Assembly (NCBI GenBank): GCA_002342065.1
Contig: DDPF01000005.1
Span: 1-64,000 of the forward strand
DNA length: 64,000 nucleotides
From: Bacteroidetes bacterium UBA2475
GTDB lineage: Bacteria; Bacteroidota; Bacteroidia; B-17B0; Aurantibacillaceae
Reading direction: 5' to 3'
Shown here: positions 41,161 through 49,952 of the stretch, in pieces
How positions within the stretch are numbered: position 1 is the stretch's first letter
How the letters are laid out: each line of letters opens with the position of its first letter
Position numbers and translations under genes: made by a program
Notes under the pieces: generated by a model
Database searches by the model: none
What the model was told of the DNA's origin: nothing
Seen by the model: the letters and a program-made list of their open reading frames with translations, nothing else

Positions 41161-44100
41161 ATGTTTAAAAAAACTATCATATGTTTTATATTAAGTTTTG
41201 TTTTTTATTCCAAAGCCTTGTACTCTCAATGCAATCCAAGCACGCCAAGTTTTACTGCTAATTTAACGGCAACTCCAAATGGAACATGGATAAGTCCTTC
41301 TGTACCCAGAAATGATACCTGTTGCGGTTGGACAGGAAGTGATCAGTGTATAAAGTTCACAGTATTTCTTCATCCAAGTTCTATAGGTATAAATTTTAGT
41401 ATTGCTTCCGGTGCTGTTCCTCCGGGAGCCTTATTTTATAGTATTAATTGCGGACCCCCTATAACTGTTGGTACGCCCATTTGTTTAAGCGGCGCGGGTC
41501 CGCACATTCTCACATTTTGTAAACCGGGTAATAATAATAACTCATACCAGATCACTGCTATTCCTGCTCCCGTAGTTCCCGATTCTATTTTAGTGAGAAA
41601 TGGATGTACTCAAACATTATCTGTCTCTGGATTTTCAGTCCCAACTATTACTTGGAATTCAATTAATCCCGGACCGCCAGGCACCTACAATTCTTATTTA
41701 AGTTGTACTGCGGGTTGCGCCACGGTTACAGTTACTCCAACAGGTACGCCCCCAGCATTTGTTGATTACCTTGTTGGTGGGTTTGCACAATCACCCTGCC
41801 AGGCAAGTTATTATCAAGATACAGTACGTGTTTACTTTTACAGCGATTTGCTGGCAACAGTAAATCCAACACTATCAACTATTTGTTTTGGAAGTACTAA
41901 TGCTGTATTAACCGTTACGGCTTCGGGGGGCTTACCACCCTATACATATTCTTGGGTACCAATAGGTAATACAACAACTGTCGTCACCGTTGGACCCGGA
42001 ACATATACAGTTCTGGTTGGTGATAATACTGGTTGTCCGCCAACTACTGCAACAGCTATTGTAAACCAATACACAGTTCCAATTGTTGCAAATGCAGGAC
42101 CAAATTTTTCTATTTGTAAAAGTAGTCCTACAGTGGCGCTTAGCGGCACTGTAACAAATGCAACAGGTGGCACATGGAGTGGAGGCACCGGCACATTTAG
42201 CCCGGTTTCAAATTCAGTAAGCACAAATTATATTCCAACTCTGGCAGAACTTACTACAGGTTTTGTACAATTGTATTTAACTACAACTGGTAACTCCGGA
42301 TGCCCGCCAGATCAGGATACTGTTATTGTTTCCTTTCAAAATATTCCACTAGCAAATGCCGGATCAAATGCTACCGTATGTGCAAATAATAATCTGGTGG
42401 CTCTTTCAGGTACCGTAAGTGGCTTTTCATCAACGGGTCAATGGAGTACAAGTGGCAACGGGATATTTACATCTACAACAAATTTAAATACGACCTATAC
42501 TCCTGGCTCAGCCGATATATCTGCGGGTTCGGTAAATATAATTCTTACATCTTCTTCTAATGGGGTTTGCCCACCTGCAACAAGCACGATTGTTATTTCA
42601 ATTACACCATCGCCTATAGTAAATGCAGGCACAGGTGGTTCCATATGCAGCTCAAGTTCTTTTTCATTAAATGGTAACGTGTCTGCGGCTACAACCACCG
42701 GTAGCTGGTCTTCTTCAGGCAGCGGTATTTTTTCTCCTTCGCAAAACATATTGAATCCTGGCTATACACCAAGTGCAGCAGATGTTACGGCAGGCTCAGT
42801 TACGTTAACCCTTATTTCTACAAATAACGGAAACTGTGCAGCTGTCTCTGATACTATAATCATTGCTATTAAACAACTTGCTATTGTAAACGCCGGACCA
42901 AATGGACAGATATGCTCAAACACAACAACAGTGGCTTTAACAAGCACAGTAAGTGGTGTAACAAACAGTGGTATTTGGAGTACAAATGGAAGTGGGGCTT
43001 TTGCACCAGGTAATACATTTCTAAATAATACATATTTTGTAACTATTTCTGATCTTGCTTTAGGAACAATAGCCTATACCTTAAGTTCTACTAATAACGG
43101 TCCGTGCCCTGTTGTAACCGATACAATGTTTATTTTTATTACGCCATTAGCGGTTGTTAATGCAGGTCAAAACCAATTTATTTGTTCCACTACACCATCT
43201 ATAAGTTTAAATGGCAGTGTGAGTAGTAATTCAAATACAGGTACATGGTCATCATCTGGTGGCGGAACTTACTCTCCTTCAAATACGGTTTTAAATCCAA
43301 ATTATTTTTTTACTCCAAGCGACGCAAGTAATGGCTCTGTTACATTTACACTTACTTCAAGCAATAATTCACCGTGTCCTTTAGTTAAAGATACGGTGCT
43401 TATAAAAATAAGAAAACCCGCGGTTGTTAATGCCGGTCCTGATCAAACAATTTGTTCAACTTCTTTAGTGTCAAACTTAAATGGAACGGTATCAGCTGGC
43501 AGTAGTACAGGTGTTTGGTCAACTAATGGTAGCGGAAACATCTCACCAAATAATTCAACATTAAATGGCTCTTATAATGTTTCATCAATTGATATCAATA
43601 ATGGTTTGGTTTTATTTATTTTAACTTCAACAAATAATCAGGTTTGTCCGGCAGTAAGTGATACTACTAGACTTACTATCCTGAAAGAAAATACAATAAA
43701 TTTAGCTAACGATACTACAATTTGTGCATATCAAAATCCGGTAAAAATTACAGCGGGGTTAAGTGGTGGTAGCGGACAATACGCGTGGACTACAAGCGGA
43801 ACAGGCACCTTTGTATCTGTAAGCGGATTTAATACAGTTAATTATATAATAAGCCCAGCGGATGTTGCTACCGGATTTGTAAACTTAACAGTTTCTTCAA
43901 CTAATAACGGACCCTGCGGGAGTAAAAGTGCTACTATTAAAGTAGAGATAAACCCCGCTCCAATTGCTGATTTTTCAGCTTCAACTTATACTGCAAACAT
44001 TCCAAACGACCCAATTCAATTTACAAATTTAAGTACCGGTGCTAATGCATATTATTGGAGTTTTGGTGATGGCGGCTTCACAAATCAAACTAGTCCAATA

Positions 44101-44502
44101 TATAATTATCAAACCGTTGGATTTTATATCGTAAGTTTAGTTGCTACAAATCAATATAATTGCAGGGATACAATTGAAAAAGACATTAAAGTAGTAACGG
44201 ATATACAATTTCCAAATGTATTTACACCAAATGCTAATGGTTCAAATGGCGGAAGTTATAACCCCGCAGACCTTAGTAATGATGTGTTTTTTCCTTATAC
44301 TTCGGGCGTTGTAGAATATAAATTGATCATTTTTAACCGATGGGGAGAATTAATTTTCGAATCGCATGATCTAAATATTGGATGGGATGGTTATTTTAAC
44401 GGAAAACTTTGTCAGCAGGATGCTTATGTGTGGAAAGCCAATGTGAAATTTTTTGATGGAAGGGTTTATAATAAAACAGGTAATGTTACTTTATTAAGAT
44501 AA
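41161..44502 (+). CDS. Giant T9SS type-B secreted repeat adhesin (gliding-motility C-terminal domain)
   Basis: A 1113-residue protein with a signal peptide (FILSFVFYSKALYSQ). After an N-terminal region of about 300 residues come seven repeats of about 88 residues, each starting with NAG----IC and containing G-WS--G-G and a final T[SN]NNG-C (about residues 305-915). Next is a PKD domain (YYWSFGDGG), then a CHU_C/type-B sorting domain starting QFPNVFTPNANG, with NRWGELIFES and WDGYFNGKLCQQDAYVW. Exported by T9SS with a SprF partner, encoded two genes downstream. It probably mediates adhesion or surface structure. Confidence 0.93.
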   Translation: MFKKTIICFILSFVFYSKALYSQCNPSTPSFTANLTATPNGTWISPSVPRNDTCCGWTGSDQCIKFTVFLHPSSIGINFSIASGAVPPGALFYSINCGPPITVGTPICLSGAGPHILTFCKPGNNNNSYQITAIPAPVVPDSILVRNGCTQTLSVSGFSVPTITWNSINPGPPGTYNSYLSCTAGCATVTVTPTGTPPAFVDYLVGGFAQSPCQASYYQDTVRVYFYSDLLATVNPTLSTICFGSTNAVLTVTASGGLPPYTYSWVPIGNTTTVVTVGPGTYTVLVGDNTGCPPTTATAIVNQYTVPIVANAGPNFSICKSSPTVALSGTVTNATGGTWSGGTGTFSPVSNSVSTNYIPTLAELTTGFVQLYLTTTGNSGCPPDQDTVIVSFQNIPLANAGSNATVCANNNLVALSGTVSGFSSTGQWSTSGNGIFTSTTNLNTTYTPGSADISAGSVNIILTSSSNGVCPPATSTIVISITPSPIVNAGTGGSICSSSSFSLNGNVSAATTTGSWSSSGSGIFSPSQNILNPGYTPSAADVTAGSVTLTLISTNNGNCAAVSDTIIIAIKQLAIVNAGPNGQICSNTTTVALTSTVSGVTNSGIWSTNGSGAFAPGNTFLNNTYFVTISDLALGTIAYTLSSTNNGPCPVVTDTMFIFITPLAVVNAGQNQFICSTTPSISLNGSVSSNSNTGTWSSSGGGTYSPSNTVLNPNYFFTPSDASNGSVTFTLTSSNNSPCPLVKDTVLIKIRKPAVVNAGPDQTICSTSLVSNLNGTVSAGSSTGVWSTNGSGNISPNNSTLNGSYNVSSIDINNGLVLFILTSTNNQVCPAVSDTTRLTILKENTINLANDTTICAYQNPVKITAGLSGGSGQYAWTTSGTGTFVSVSGFNTVNYIISPADVATGFVNLTVSSTNNGPCGSKSATIKVEINPAPIADFSASTYTANIPNDPIQFTNLSTGANAYYWSFGDGGFTNQTSPIYNYQTVGFYIVSLVATNQYNCRDTIEKDIKVVTDIQFPNVFTPNANGSNGGSYNPADLSNDVFFPYTSGVVEYKLIIFNRWGELIFESHDLNIGWDGYFNGKLCQQDAYVWKANVKFFDGRVYNKTGNVTLLR

Positions 44503-44507
44503 TAATT

Positions 44508-46049
44508 TTGAGATATTTATATACTATATCATTTTCAATATTTGTTTTGGCGTATGCATATCCGCAACAAACTGCCAATACAAAAAAAGAACTTAAGCAA
44601 GCGGATGTGGCTTATGAGAAAGCGGATTTTTTAACTTCTTATACTATTTATTCAAAAGTATTACAGAAAGATCCAAAGAATCCTGAGATAAATTTTAAAG
44701 CCGGCGTATCTTTATTTAGTATAGATAAAACGGATACTGCCAGCTTGAAATATTTTGAAACCTCAAAAACAAAAGTTCCCGAATCGCACTTTTATTTAGG
44801 AAAAATTTACCAACTCGGCGGCCAAAGCAGAAGGGCAATTGAAGAATTTTATTATTTCAAATCTATAAACACCGAAGGAACTATTGATAATGCTGATGTG
44901 AATACTTTAATAAAAGTTTGTGAATCGGCAATTAAAGAAGAGGGCAGAAAGAATAATTTTATTATAAAAAATTTAGGAGAAAAGATCAACTCTAAATATC
45001 CTGAATACGTGCCTTTAATGTGGGATCTAAAAGAAAGTTTGATCTTTACCTCAAGGCGCGCCGAGAGTAAAGGCGGACTTAAAGATCCATATGACAGATT
45101 TTATGAAGATATATATATATCAAATAAAGATGGATCGGGTTGGAGTAAACCAGTGTCACTAAGTGATAATATAAATACATCAAATCACGATGCTTGTGTA
45201 GCACTTTCTTCGTCAGGTAATGAATTGATCATTTATAGAACCGACGTTAAGCAAACCGGTGGCGATTTTTATTTATGCAACTACGATGGCGCAAAATGGA
45301 GCGATCCACAAATAATGGGACCGGAAATAAATTCTGAATTTTTAGAAGCAAGCGCTTGTTTTTCTACAGATGGTGATGAAATAATTTTCTCCAGTAACCG
45401 CCCCGGAGGCTTTGGAGGTAAGGATCTTTATAAGGTTCGCAAATTTATGAATGGTAAATATAGTTTACCTTCTAATCTTGGACCAATCATTAATACTGCA
45501 GAAGATGAGGATTCGCCTTTTCTGGATGAAGAAAAGATCTTGTATTTTAGTTCAAAGGGGCATAATTCTGTTGGTGAGTATGATATTTTTAAAGCAAACT
45601 ATAATCCTGAAATAAATAAATGGGCCGGGGTTGAAAATTTGGGTATGCCAATAAATTCAACAAATGATGATATTTATTTTATAAAATTAAAAGATCAGCA
45701 ATCTGCCTTATTTACATCAAGAAGAGAAGGTGGTTATGGTGATGCAGATATTTATTCCATGAACTTTAATGAAACAACCCAGTTGGTGACCTATTGCAAA
45801 TTTGTTTCTACCATGGATAAGTCGGAGTTAAAAGATCTTCAGTTAACAATTTATGATGTTGAAAGCGGTAAGCTGGAAGGAAAATACCGACCTAATAAAA
45901 ATTATATGTCGATGGTGCTGGTAACAACAAAAGATAAAATGTATAAGGTTATAATAGAAGGTGGAAGTATAGAGCCTTTGGTTAAGAACATGATCTTTAC
46001 AGAGAAAGATAAGGAAATGAGTTTTGAGTTACTTAAAAGAATAAAATAA
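44508..46049 (+). CDS. TPR/PD40-propeller outer-membrane-associated protein of the T9SS unit
   Basis: A 513-residue protein with signal peptide (TISFSIFVLAYAYPQQ). Residues about 25-135 are TPR-like (KADFLTSYTIYSKVLQKDPKNPEINFKAG). Residues about 180-420 contain PD40/WD40-like beta-propeller motifs (LIFTSRRAESKGG, DEIIFSSNRPGGFGGKDLYK, ILYFSSKGHNSVGEYDIF, ALFTSRREGGYGDADIY). It lacks the OmpA C-terminal domain of PorE, so the family is related but shorter. A TTG at 44508 starts the protein, 5 bases after the adhesin stop; its end overlaps the PorP/SprF ATG by 1 base. Confidence 0.85.
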   Translation: MRYLYTISFSIFVLAYAYPQQTANTKKELKQADVAYEKADFLTSYTIYSKVLQKDPKNPEINFKAGVSLFSIDKTDTASLKYFETSKTKVPESHFYLGKIYQLGGQSRRAIEEFYYFKSINTEGTIDNADVNTLIKVCESAIKEEGRKNNFIIKNLGEKINSKYPEYVPLMWDLKESLIFTSRRAESKGGLKDPYDRFYEDIYISNKDGSGWSKPVSLSDNINTSNHDACVALSSSGNELIIYRTDVKQTGGDFYLCNYDGAKWSDPQIMGPEINSEFLEASACFSTDGDEIIFSSNRPGGFGGKDLYKVRKFMNGKYSLPSNLGPIINTAEDEDSPFLDEEKILYFSSKGHNSVGEYDIFKANYNPEINKWAGVENLGMPINSTNDDIYFIKLKDQQSALFTSRREGGYGDADIYSMNFNETTQLVTYCKFVSTMDKSELKDLQLTIYDVESGKLEGKYRPNKNYMSMVLVTTKDKMYKVIIEGGSIEPLVKNMIFTEKDKEMSFELLKRIK

Positions 46050-47065
46050 TGCAGTTTTCGAAGATATATTTATTTATCTGTTTATCTTTCATTTGTATAA
46101 ATGTATCGGCGCAGCATTACCAGTTCTCTCAATTTTATGCCGCGCAAACTTATTTAAATCCTGCGTTTACCGGTGCAAATGCTTGTTCCAGACTAAGCGC
46201 TAATTATCGTAATCAATGGGCGGCAATACCGGGCACATTTACTACATACCAGGTAACCTACGATCATTTCGTTAAAAGTATAAATAGTGGTTTGGGATTG
46301 CAGGTTGTAAGTGATAAAGCAGGTTCAGGTAATTTAAAGACTACCGAGTTTAGAGCACTTTACGCGTATCAATTACAAATTAATAGAAAGTTTGCAGCGC
46401 GTGCAGGTTTTTCAGCAGGTGGCGTTCAGCGAAGTATTGATTATAGTGCTCTTGTTTTTGGCGATCAAATTGCTCGTGGTGGGGCAGCAAATTCAGTGGA
46501 AGATATTTCTACCGTACGTACTACTTATTTTGATGCCAGCGTGGGCATGTTATTTTATTCTTCCACTTCCTGGGGGGGCTTTTCTATTAATCACATTAAC
46601 CAGCCAAATCAATCGTTACTTCAAGAAAGCAGTAAACTTCCCGGAGAATTTAAAGTTCATGGTGGGCATAAATTTTTGCTGGAAGGAGATGATTCAGAAT
46701 CAAACAAAAAAGGCGCGGAAAAAAACTCTATTAGTGTTGTTGCAAATTTTAAAAAGCAACAAAAATTTAATCAGTTGGATATTGGTTTTTATTATTCAAG
46801 AAATTATTTTGTTGTAGGAACCTGGTATCGCGGTATTCCTTTAAGGAAGCCATACTCTTGGTACAGAAATAATGATGCTGTAATTATTTTGGTAGGACTA
46901 TCTACCGATAAATTTAATGTTGGCTATTCTTATGACATAACTGTTTCAAAACTAACTAATGTAAGTTCTAATGGAACACATGAAGTAAGTATGTCATACC
47001 AATTCTGTAACACAAAAAAGAAAAAGAAAAAAAGACAGATCCTTATTTCCTGCCCTAAATTTTAA
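46049..47065 (+). CDS. PorP/SprF-family type IX secretion membrane protein
   Basis: A 338-residue outer-membrane beta-barrel of the PorP/SprF family. After the signal peptide (LFICLSFICINVSAQ) come HYQFSQFYAAQTYLNPAFTGA and YRNQWAAIPGTFTTYQVTYDH, the standard family opening, then GLGLQVVSDKAGSG and FGDQI. The C-terminal part has YYSRNYFVVGTWYRGIPL, FNVGYSYDITVSKL and HEVSMSYQF. A Lys-rich tail (KKKKKK) follows. It probably assists secretion or attachment of the type-B adhesin encoded just upstream. Confidence 0.94.
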   Translation: MQFSKIYLFICLSFICINVSAQHYQFSQFYAAQTYLNPAFTGANACSRLSANYRNQWAAIPGTFTTYQVTYDHFVKSINSGLGLQVVSDKAGSGNLKTTEFRALYAYQLQINRKFAARAGFSAGGVQRSIDYSALVFGDQIARGGAANSVEDISTVRTTYFDASVGMLFYSSTSWGGFSINHINQPNQSLLQESSKLPGEFKVHGGHKFLLEGDDSESNKKGAEKNSISVVANFKKQQKFNQLDIGFYYSRNYFVVGTWYRGIPLRKPYSWYRNNDAVIILVGLSTDKFNVGYSYDITVSKLTNVSSNGTHEVSMSYQFCNTKKKKKKRQILISCPKF

Positions 47066-47087
47066 AAATATTTCGTACATTTAATAG

Positions 47088-47993
47088 ATGAGGAAAGCGG
47101 TAAAAATTTTAGGGGTATTATTTATTGGAATGCTTTTGAATGTTTTGGTTGCACAAACAAGCGTATATAAACCTTTTCCTGAAAGCTTTGCTGTTTGGAA
47201 AGTTTCATGCTGGGGAAATATTAATGGGAGTGGACCAGACTACCATTCTTTCCAAAAATACCAAGTCTCAGGTAATATGACAGTAAATTCTGTTTCATAT
47301 AAAAGAGTCGATTGTACTGTTCCTGTTTATGGAAATCCCGCTCAACCACTTGGGCCAATGTCTCTTTGTTTTGGATACAGAAATGATTCAATTAATAAAA
47401 AAGTGTATTTTTTGGATTTTTCAGGACCAACACCTGTTGAGCACTTATGGTATGATTTTAATTTAGTTGTTGCTGATACCTTAAAAAACACCTATGCACT
47501 TACAAATCCACCCTGGCCAAATAGCTCGAATCAGAGAAAAATAGTTTCCTCTATTGATAGTGTTGCTTTTTGTGGTAAATATTATAAACGTTTTAAATTT
47601 AATTGTGCCGGCGGTTTTAATACCGATCTAATTGAAGGGGTTGGATTTGCTGATCTTTTTACTCACACTGGTTTTCCTGACTGTCCTTTTGAACCTTTAG
47701 ATATCTACACAACTGTTTTTTCAACTTGCGCTCCCACAGCTATACAAGAGTTTTATGATAATAAAAACGCATTAAAGTTATTTCCTAATCCTACAAGCTC
47801 AAGTTTGAAAGTGAATAGCGATCTTCCTTTAAGCAATTATGCGATCTACAACAATTTGGGTGCTTTGGTTGCAAGCGAAAATGTTTTTGAGAATAATGTG
47901 ATTGATGTTTCGAAAATTTCAACCGGACTGTATATTCTTAAAGTAGAAGATGAATTTGGAAATTCATTCTATTCGAAGTTTATTAAAGAGTAA
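47088..47993 (+). CDS. T9SS type-A sorting domain-containing secreted protein
   Basis: A 301-residue protein with a signal peptide ending near VAQ (residue 24). The central 200 residues are beta-rich with paired Cys and no recognised catalytic motif (VDCTVPVYGNPAQPLGPMSLCFGYRN). The last 75 residues form a type-A sorting domain: LKLFPNPTSSSLKV, YAIYNNLGALV, IDVSKISTGLYILKVE and FYSKFIKE. It is exported by T9SS; its function is unknown. It ends only 4 bases from the convergent chorismate synthase gene. Confidence 0.88.
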   Translation: MRKAVKILGVLFIGMLLNVLVAQTSVYKPFPESFAVWKVSCWGNINGSGPDYHSFQKYQVSGNMTVNSVSYKRVDCTVPVYGNPAQPLGPMSLCFGYRNDSINKKVYFLDFSGPTPVEHLWYDFNLVVADTLKNTYALTNPPWPNSSNQRKIVSSIDSVAFCGKYYKRFKFNCAGGFNTDLIEGVGFADLFTHTGFPDCPFEPLDIYTTVFSTCAPTAIQEFYDNKNALKLFPNPTSSSLKVNSDLPLSNYAIYNNLGALVASENVFENNVIDVSKISTGLYILKVEDEFGNSFYSKFIKE

Positions 47994-47997
47994 AATA

Positions 47998-49086
47998 TTA
48001 AATTCTATTACACCTCGCTAACAACAAAAAGTCTACCAAAACCAAAGCAGCCATACTTTCCACAATAGGTACAGCGCGTGGTAATACGCAAGGGTCGTGT
48101 CTGCCTTTACCTTCTAAGATAATTTCTTCACCTTTATTATTTACAGAATTTTGTTTTTGAATTAAAGTAGCAACAGGTTTAAAAGCTACATTAAAATAAA
48201 TTGGCATGCCATTGCTAATGCCGCCTTGTATGCCGCCGCTATTATTGGTTTTTGTTTTTGGTTTTTCGTTCTTGTTCTCAGATGCAAGAAAAATATCGTT
48301 CAGTTGCGAGCCTTTAAAATGAATGCTATCAAAACCGCTTCCTATCTCAAATCCTTTTACGGCGTTAATGCTTAACATGGCATGCCCTAAAACAGCATGT
48401 AGCTTATCAAAAACAGGTTCGCCCAAACCGATTGGTGTGTTTTGTATCACACATTGTATAATGCCGCCAATAGTATCGCCTTGTTTTTTAATTTCTTCAA
48501 TGTAAGCGATCATTTTTTCGGAAGTAGCAGTATCAGGACATCTTACAATACTATCTTCTGTTTTTGAAAGATCTAACTGGTCAAATGTTTTGTCCAATTT
48601 AATTTCACCAACTTGTTTTACAAAAGCGTTAATGGAAATATTTTGTTTGTTTAAGATCTGTTTTGCAATGGCTCCGGCCACAATACGACAGGCTGTTTCT
48701 CTAGCACTGCTTCGTCCACCACCTTTATAGTCTCTATGCCCAAATTTCTCTTCATAAGTAAAATCTGCGTGTGATGGCCTGAAATTATCTTTTAAATGCG
48801 AATAATCTTTCGACTTTTGATCTTCATTCTTAATTGTAAAACCTATAGGAGTACCCGTTGTTACCCCTTCAAAAATGCCTGATAGGAACTCTACCGCATC
48901 GTCTTCTTTACGCTGTGTGGTAATATGTGATTGTCCGGGCTTCCGTCGGTTAAGTTCTTTTTGAACAAGATCAAGATCTATCGTTAACCCTGCGGGGCAA
49001 CCGTCAATAACACCGCCAATGGCCGTGCCATGACTTTCGCCAAAAGTGCTCAGTTTAAAAAGGGTACCAAAAGAGTTTCCTGCCAT
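47998..49086 (-). CDS. aroC: Chorismate synthase
   Basis: A 362-residue enzyme that converts 5-enolpyruvylshikimate-3-phosphate to chorismate in aromatic amino acid biosynthesis, using reduced FMN. Signatures in order: [80 protein letters not shown], and near the C-terminus [13 protein letters not shown] and [15 protein letters not shown]. All conserved His, Arg and Asp positions are present. It stands alone on the minus strand, with 41 bases to the next minus-strand gene. Confidence 0.97.
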   Translation of the reverse strand: MAGNSFGTLFKLSTFGESHGTAIGGVIDGCPAGLTIDLDLVQKELNRRKPGQSHITTQRKEDDAVEFLSGIFEGVTTGTPIGFTIKNEDQKSKDYSHLKDNFRPSHADFTYEEKFGHRDYKGGGRSSARETACRIVAGAIAKQILNKQNISINAFVKQVGEIKLDKTFDQLDLSKTEDSIVRCPDTATSEKMIAYIEEIKKQGDTIGGIIQCVIQNTPIGLGEPVFDKLHAVLGHAMLSINAVKGFEIGSGFDSIHFKGSQLNDIFLASENKNEKPKTKTNNSGGIQGGISNGMPIYFNVAFKPVATLIQKQNSVNNKGEEIILEGKGRHDPCVLPRAVPIVESMAALVLVDFLLLARCNRI

Positions 49087-49127
49087 ATTTCAAAATTAGC
49101 AAATAATTAAGAAATAACAGGAAATGA

Positions 49128-49949
49128 TCATTTATTTAATCTATACTGGGATTTATTGGATGAAGCAAAAACTCCCAAACCTCCTTTAATATTTGTATAT
49201 ACAAGAGATGGTTCTGCAAAGGGGTTGCCTTCCTGGTAATTTCTTAAAGAATTATGTAATAAATAATAATCTTTATCTGTATTTAAAAGGTAGATCATGT
49301 ATGCAGCGCTGCCATAATTTGATGGAAAGTAGCTGTCAAAACTAACTTCCATTAATTGCCCATTCTTATTTGCATCTGTATAGGTATTTCTAATTCCTGT
49401 TTCAGAATACGTTGTATCATTAGGAACATAGGATTGTATTGTTGCCATTGCAACGCGATAATAATTGGTTTGGCCCACATCGTCCTGAAAACTGATCTTA
49501 AACCGTTGAAATTCATTATTATTAGTAGTAATGGTTTGCACAGAAGCGGAAAGTATTTGCATGCTTTTATCAGGCACTGTTGTTTCCGCTTCCGCAACAT
49601 CGCCGTTATTTAATGTAACTACAAGTTTGTATGTTCGGCCGGCAATAATAGGGTAGCTTGTTGTTGATGCGCGGTAATTATCATAAGTTGAATTGTAAAT
49701 AAGTGAAATATTTCCTTGTGCTGAATATAATATAACCTTGGCATCTTTAACAGATTCGTAATTGCTTTGATTTTGTTTTTCGAATAATGGTTGAGACATA
49801 CTAAGATTTAATATTATAATAGTGTCTGAAGGACTGAGGTAGCAAAAAATAACTGGCATTGGCTTAACTTCAGGCAGCTTAATATTAGCCTCTTTTTCGC
49901 AGGAAATTAAAATGTTCATTAAAATTAATATGGCAAAATATTTTTTCAT
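49128..49949 (-). CDS. DUF4249 lipoprotein
   Basis: A 273-residue protein with lipobox ILISC (residues 13-17). The pattern KLPEVKPMPVIFCYLSPSDTIIILNLSMSQPLFEK, KVILYSAQGNISLIY, GRTYKLVVTLNNGDVAEAETTVPDK is characteristic of DUF4249 proteins, which are encoded next to TonB-dependent receptors throughout the Bacteroidota and are thought to be surface-associated accessory components. It follows the receptor gene by 3 bases on the same strand, so they form an operon with the receptor upstream. Confidence 0.9.
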   Translation of the reverse strand: MKKYFAILILMNILISCEKEANIKLPEVKPMPVIFCYLSPSDTIIILNLSMSQPLFEKQNQSNYESVKDAKVILYSAQGNISLIYNSTYDNYRASTTSYPIIAGRTYKLVVTLNNGDVAEAETTVPDKSMQILSASVQTITTNNNEFQRFKISFQDDVGQTNYYRVAMATIQSYVPNDTTYSETGIRNTYTDANKNGQLMEVSFDSYFPSNYGSAAYMIYLLNTDKDYYLLHNSLRNYQEGNPFAEPSLVYTNIKGGLGVFASSNKSQYRLNK

Positions 49950-49952
49950 GTA

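Noticed and set aside
42091..43930. Periodic repeats of about 265 bases considered as a DNA repeat array
   Set aside because: They encode the seven 88-residue repeats of the type-B adhesin; sequence is conserved at protein rather than DNA level.
47010..47036. A-rich run at the end of the PorP/SprF gene considered as a phase-variation tract
   Set aside because: The run is broken into A5-A7 pieces by G residues, encodes a Lys tail, and any slip would only change the extreme C-terminus.
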